NCBI GenBank assembly: GCA_009776385.1
Contig: WRFT01000073.1
Location: forward strand, 1-8,356
DNA from: Clostridia bacterium
GTDB lineage: Bacteria > Bacillota > Clostridia > Christensenellales > Aristaeellaceae
Reading direction: 5' to 3'
Length of the DNA stretch: 8,356 nucleotides
Shown one piece after another: positions 5,666 through 8,356 of this stretch (positions within the stretch are counted from its first letter, which is position 1; each line of letters begins with the position of its first letter). Both the position numbers and the translations under genes were made by a program. Under the pieces are notes generated by a model. It saw only the letters and a program-made list of their open reading frames with translations, was not told where the DNA came from and did no database searches.

Positions 5666-5670
5666 CGCCG

Positions 5671-8356
5671 ATGAACATGAAAAAATCCATCGTGGAAAAC
5701 AAAAAGACGAGTGAGGAAATCAAGCGGCGAAACGATGCGCTGGGGCGTATGAAGTATGCCGCTGTTACGGATACCAAACGGCTGTTCGGCAGGTTTGGAA
5801 CGACCTCCGAAGGTTTAAGCGAACCGCTTGTAGAAATTTTCCGCGATAAGTACGGTCCAAACGCGATTACACACGGAAAAAAAGAATCCTTACTTAAACG
5901 CTTCATGGACGCCTTTGTCAACCCCTTTACCGCGATTCTTTTCGCGTTAGCATTGGTATCGCTTTTCACCGATGTGATATGGGCAGAACCGGGGGAGGCA
6001 AACCCGATGGCCGTGATTATTATTACGACCATGGTACTCGTTTCCGGTATCCTTCGTTTTGTTCAAGAAACCAAAAGCGGCCACGCGGCTGAGAATCTGC
6101 TTAAGATGATTACGACCACCACCAACGTGCAGCGTCAGGAAACGGGTAATGAGGAAATTCCGTTGGAGGAAGTGGTTGTCGGCGACATCGTGCATATAAA
6201 AGCCGGTGACATGATACCCGCCGATATGCGTATCATACAGGCGAAGGACCTGTTTATCAGCCAATCCGCGCTGACCGGCGAAAGTGAAGCGGTTGAAAAA
6301 ACCGCCGCGCCCACAAAGTACAGCGGTGTGCTGACGGATATGCCCAACCTTGCTTTTATGGGTACGAACGTCATCAGCGGCAGTGCGACCGGAGTGGTTA
6401 TCACAACGGGCGGCGACACGGTGTTTGGTGAAATAGCCAAAGGCGTCAGCATAAAACCCGTTCAAACCAGCTTTGAAAAAGGCGTCAATACCGTATCATG
6501 GCTATTGATTCGTTTTATGCTGGTCATGGTTCCCATTGTTTTATTTGTCAATGGGTTTACCAAAGGAAACTGGGTGGACGCCTCACTGTTCGCGCTATCG
6601 ATAGCCGTTGGTTTAACGCCCGAAATGCTTCCGATGATTGTAACCACCTGTCTTGCAAAAGGCGCGGTGGCCATGTCCAAGAAAAAAACAATTATAAAGA
6701 ACTTAAACTCCATTCAAAATTTAGGTTCCATGGATATTCTGTGCGCGGATAAAACCGGTACGCTGACGCAAGACAAAGTTGTTTTACAATATCATTTAAA
6801 TATTCACGGCGAAGAAGACAACCGCGTGTTACGCAAGGCCTTTTTAAACAGTTATTTTCAAACGGGCCTGCGAAACCTGATGGATGTTGCCATTATCGAC
6901 AGAACACAGGAAGAGCAGGATTATGTTGAGGAACTACAGGGAATTCTTGAAAGATATGTAAAAGTAGACGAGATACCGTTCGATTTTGAACGCCGCCGCA
7001 TGAGCGTTGTGGTGGCAAACGGTAAGACGCAGGTGATTACCAAGGGCGCGGTTGAGGAAATGCTTGCCGTTTGCAGTTATGCCGAGTATGAGGGAAAGGT
7101 TGAGCCGCTTACGGAAGAAATAAAGGCCTATATCCTACGCAAAGTGGAAGATTTAAATGAGGACGGCATGCGCGTGATTGCCGTGGCCCAAAAAACCAAT
7201 CCCTCCCCGGTAGGCTCGTTTTCCGTCGCTGATGAGTCGGACATGGTGCTATTGGGCTATCTGGCATTCCTCGACCCGCCGAAGGAATCCACTGCGGCGG
7301 CTATCAAAGCCCTGCATGAGCATGGTGTGGATGTGAAAATTTTAACCGGCGATAACGATAAGGTGACGCGCTGCATTTGCAGGCAAGTGGGGCTCTCGGT
7401 AGACCGTATCTTGTTGGGGTCGGATTTAGACGATATGACCGATAAAGACTTAGGTAAAGCGGCCGAGGATGTCAACGTGTTTGCCAAACTCTCACCGCAG
7501 CAGAAAGCGCGGGTTATAACGGCGTTACAAACAAACGGCCACAGCGTAGGGTATATGGGTGACGGTATTAATGACGCGGCGGCGATGAAGGCTTCCGATG
7601 TGGGTATATCGGTAGATACCGCCGTAGATATCGCTAAGGAGTCAGCGGACGTCATCCTGCTGGAAAAAGATTTAATGGTGCTGGAGCAGGGCATTATCGA
7701 GGGGCGCAAGATATACGCGAACATGATTAAATATATTAAGATGACTGCCAGTTCCAACTTCGGCAACATGTTTTCCGTTTTGGTGGCCAGCGCGTTCCTT
7801 CCGTTTATACCGATGCTTCCGATACAGCTCATACTGTTAAATTTAATATACGACCTTTCCTGTACCGCGATTCCATGGGACAATGTTGATAAAGAGTTCC
7901 TGGCTGTACCGCGTAAATGGGACGCTTCTTCCATCGGCAAGTTTATGCTTTGGATAGGGCCTACAAGCTCGATTTTTGATATCACAACGTATCTTCTGAT
8001 GTACTTTGTCATTTGCCCCGCCATGTGCGGCGGTCTTACATACAGTCAAATACCGCTTAACGACCCGGCAATGCAATCCCTATTCATCGCCGTCTTTCAG
8101 GCGGGATGGTTTGTGGAATCCATGTGGACGCAGACACTCGTTATTCACATGATCCGTACGCCGAAAATACCGTTTGTGCAAAGCCGCGCGTCCGCGCCGT
8201 TGACGCTGCTTACCTTTACGGGTATTGCGGTCTTGACTGTCATCCCCTTTACGGATTTCGGCACATCCATCGGGCTGGCTAAACTGCCGTCTTCCTTCTT
8301 CCCGTGGTTGTTTTTAACGGTTTCATTGTATATGGTGCTGGTAACGGTATTTAAAA
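5671..8356 (+). CDS. mgtA: P-type Mg2+-importing ATPase (3' partial)
   Basis: ATP-driven Mg2+ importer of the P3B class in the cytoplasmic membrane. The frame runs 895 codons to the window edge without a stop. Enterobacterial MgtA is about 900 residues, so only a short C-terminal tail is missing. Visible motifs are T-G-E-S at 202-205 (actuator domain), G-L-T-P-E-M-L-P at 314-321 (helix M4, MgtA/MgtB signature), and D360-K-T-G-T with the phosphorylated aspartate. K-T-K-G-A-type nucleotide-binding residues lie at 457-460 (T-K-G-A), T-G-D-N at 559-562, and G-D-G-I-N-D at 630-635. The M5-M6 block (N-F-G-N at 696-699, P-M-L-P-I-Q at 714-719, N-L-I-Y-D at 724-728) is the most specific for this class. 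Membrane helices include about 83-100, 112-130, 275-295 and 304-325. The start at 5671 has GGAGG at 5657-5661; the ATG two codons on is less well spaced. The M-box upstream confirms Mg2+ as substrate. All catalytic residues are intact. Confidence 0.96.
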   Translation, partial: MNMKKSIVENKKTSEEIKRRNDALGRMKYAAVTDTKRLFGRFGTTSEGLSEPLVEIFRDKYGPNAITHGKKESLLKRFMDAFVNPFTAILFALALVSLFTDVIWAEPGEANPMAVIIITTMVLVSGILRFVQETKSGHAAENLLKMITTTTNVQRQETGNEEIPLEEVVVGDIVHIKAGDMIPADMRIIQAKDLFISQSALTGESEAVEKTAAPTKYSGVLTDMPNLAFMGTNVISGSATGVVITTGGDTVFGEIAKGVSIKPVQTSFEKGVNTVSWLLIRFMLVMVPIVLFVNGFTKGNWVDASLFALSIAVGLTPEMLPMIVTTCLAKGAVAMSKKKTIIKNLNSIQNLGSMDILCADKTGTLTQDKVVLQYHLNIHGEEDNRVLRKAFLNSYFQTGLRNLMDVAIIDRTQEEQDYVEELQGILERYVKVDEIPFDFERRRMSVVVANGKTQVITKGAVEEMLAVCSYAEYEGKVEPLTEEIKAYILRKVEDLNEDGMRVIAVAQKTNPSPVGSFSVADESDMVLLGYLAFLDPPKESTAAAIKALHEHGVDVKILTGDNDKVTRCICRQVGLSVDRILLGSDLDDMTDKDLGKAAEDVNVFAKLSPQQKARVITALQTNGHSVGYMGDGINDAAAMKASDVGISVDTAVDIAKESADVILLEKDLMVLEQGIIEGRKIYANMIKYIKMTASSNFGNMFSVLVASAFLPFIPMLPIQLILLNLIYDLSCTAIPWDNVDKEFLAVPRKWDASSIGKFMLWIGPTSSIFDITTYLLMYFVICPAMCGGLTYSQIPLNDPAMQSLFIAVFQAGWFVESMWTQTLVIHMIRTPKIPFVQSRASAPLTLLTFTGIAVLTVIPFTDFGTSIGLAKLPSSFFPWLFLTVSLYMVLVTVFK

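Noticed and set aside
5649..6465. Overlapping minus-strand ORFs of 127, 172 and 105 codons
   Set aside because: They are antisense to the start of mgtA, whose frame carries all family motifs; no SD or known domain.
7257..8024. 255-codon minus-strand ORF
   Set aside because: Antisense to the nucleotide-binding and M5-M7 part of mgtA. It is long only because of codon bias in the true gene; the serine/isoleucine-rich product has no family features.

Overview
The window reads as chromosomal DNA of a Gram-positive, probably clostridial (Bacillota) bacterium, possibly uncultured. This rests on strong AGGAGG-type ribosome binding sites, compact intrinsic terminators, a CUT1 sugar ABC transporter, and above all an M-box magnesium riboswitch ahead of a P-type Mg2+ ATPase. 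Base composition is mixed, roughly half G+C. All convincing genes lie on the + strand. The lineage is an inference.

Left half (1-4498): a carbohydrate-uptake cluster. It opens inside a MalF-type permease (3-596, 5' end missing) and continues 4 nt later with a MalG-type permease (601-1461). After 25 nt comes a secreted protein made of two nearly identical ~150-residue repeats (1487-2500). A strong hairpin terminator (2516-2553) then separates these from a large exported protein (2567-4498) that looks like a helical-barrel, glycosidase-type protein with a C-terminal beta domain. The likely theme is binding, cutting and importing an oligosaccharide; the substrate cannot be told. lspA (signal peptidase II, 4505-5020) follows directly.

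Right half (4980-8356): a magnesium-transport unit. A near-consensus sigma-A promoter lies inside the 3' end of lspA. It should start an RNA just before an M-box aptamer (5022-5177), whose 3' strand can pair either with the aptamer 5' strand or with the first terminator (5212-5246). The RNA then continues for over 400 nt before mgtA (5671 to beyond the window end). That stretch holds a candidate 36-37-codon leader ORF with a Shine-Dalgarno (SD) sequence, a second intrinsic terminator (5409-5439), a second candidate leader ORF of 32 codons, and hairpins that cover the SD sequences of the second leader ORF and of mgtA.

The most interesting object is this roughly 655-nt mgtA leader. It appears to stack a Mg2+-sensing aptamer/terminator switch on top of two further, translation-dependent switches. 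The codon 4-6 region of each small ORF is complementary to the strand that controls the next step: terminator 2 for uORF1, and the anti-SD arm of mgtA for uORF2. The layout recalls the enterobacterial mgtA leader with MgtL, but it is built on an M-box and has two leader ORFs. The pairings are read directly from the sequence; the mechanism is inference.
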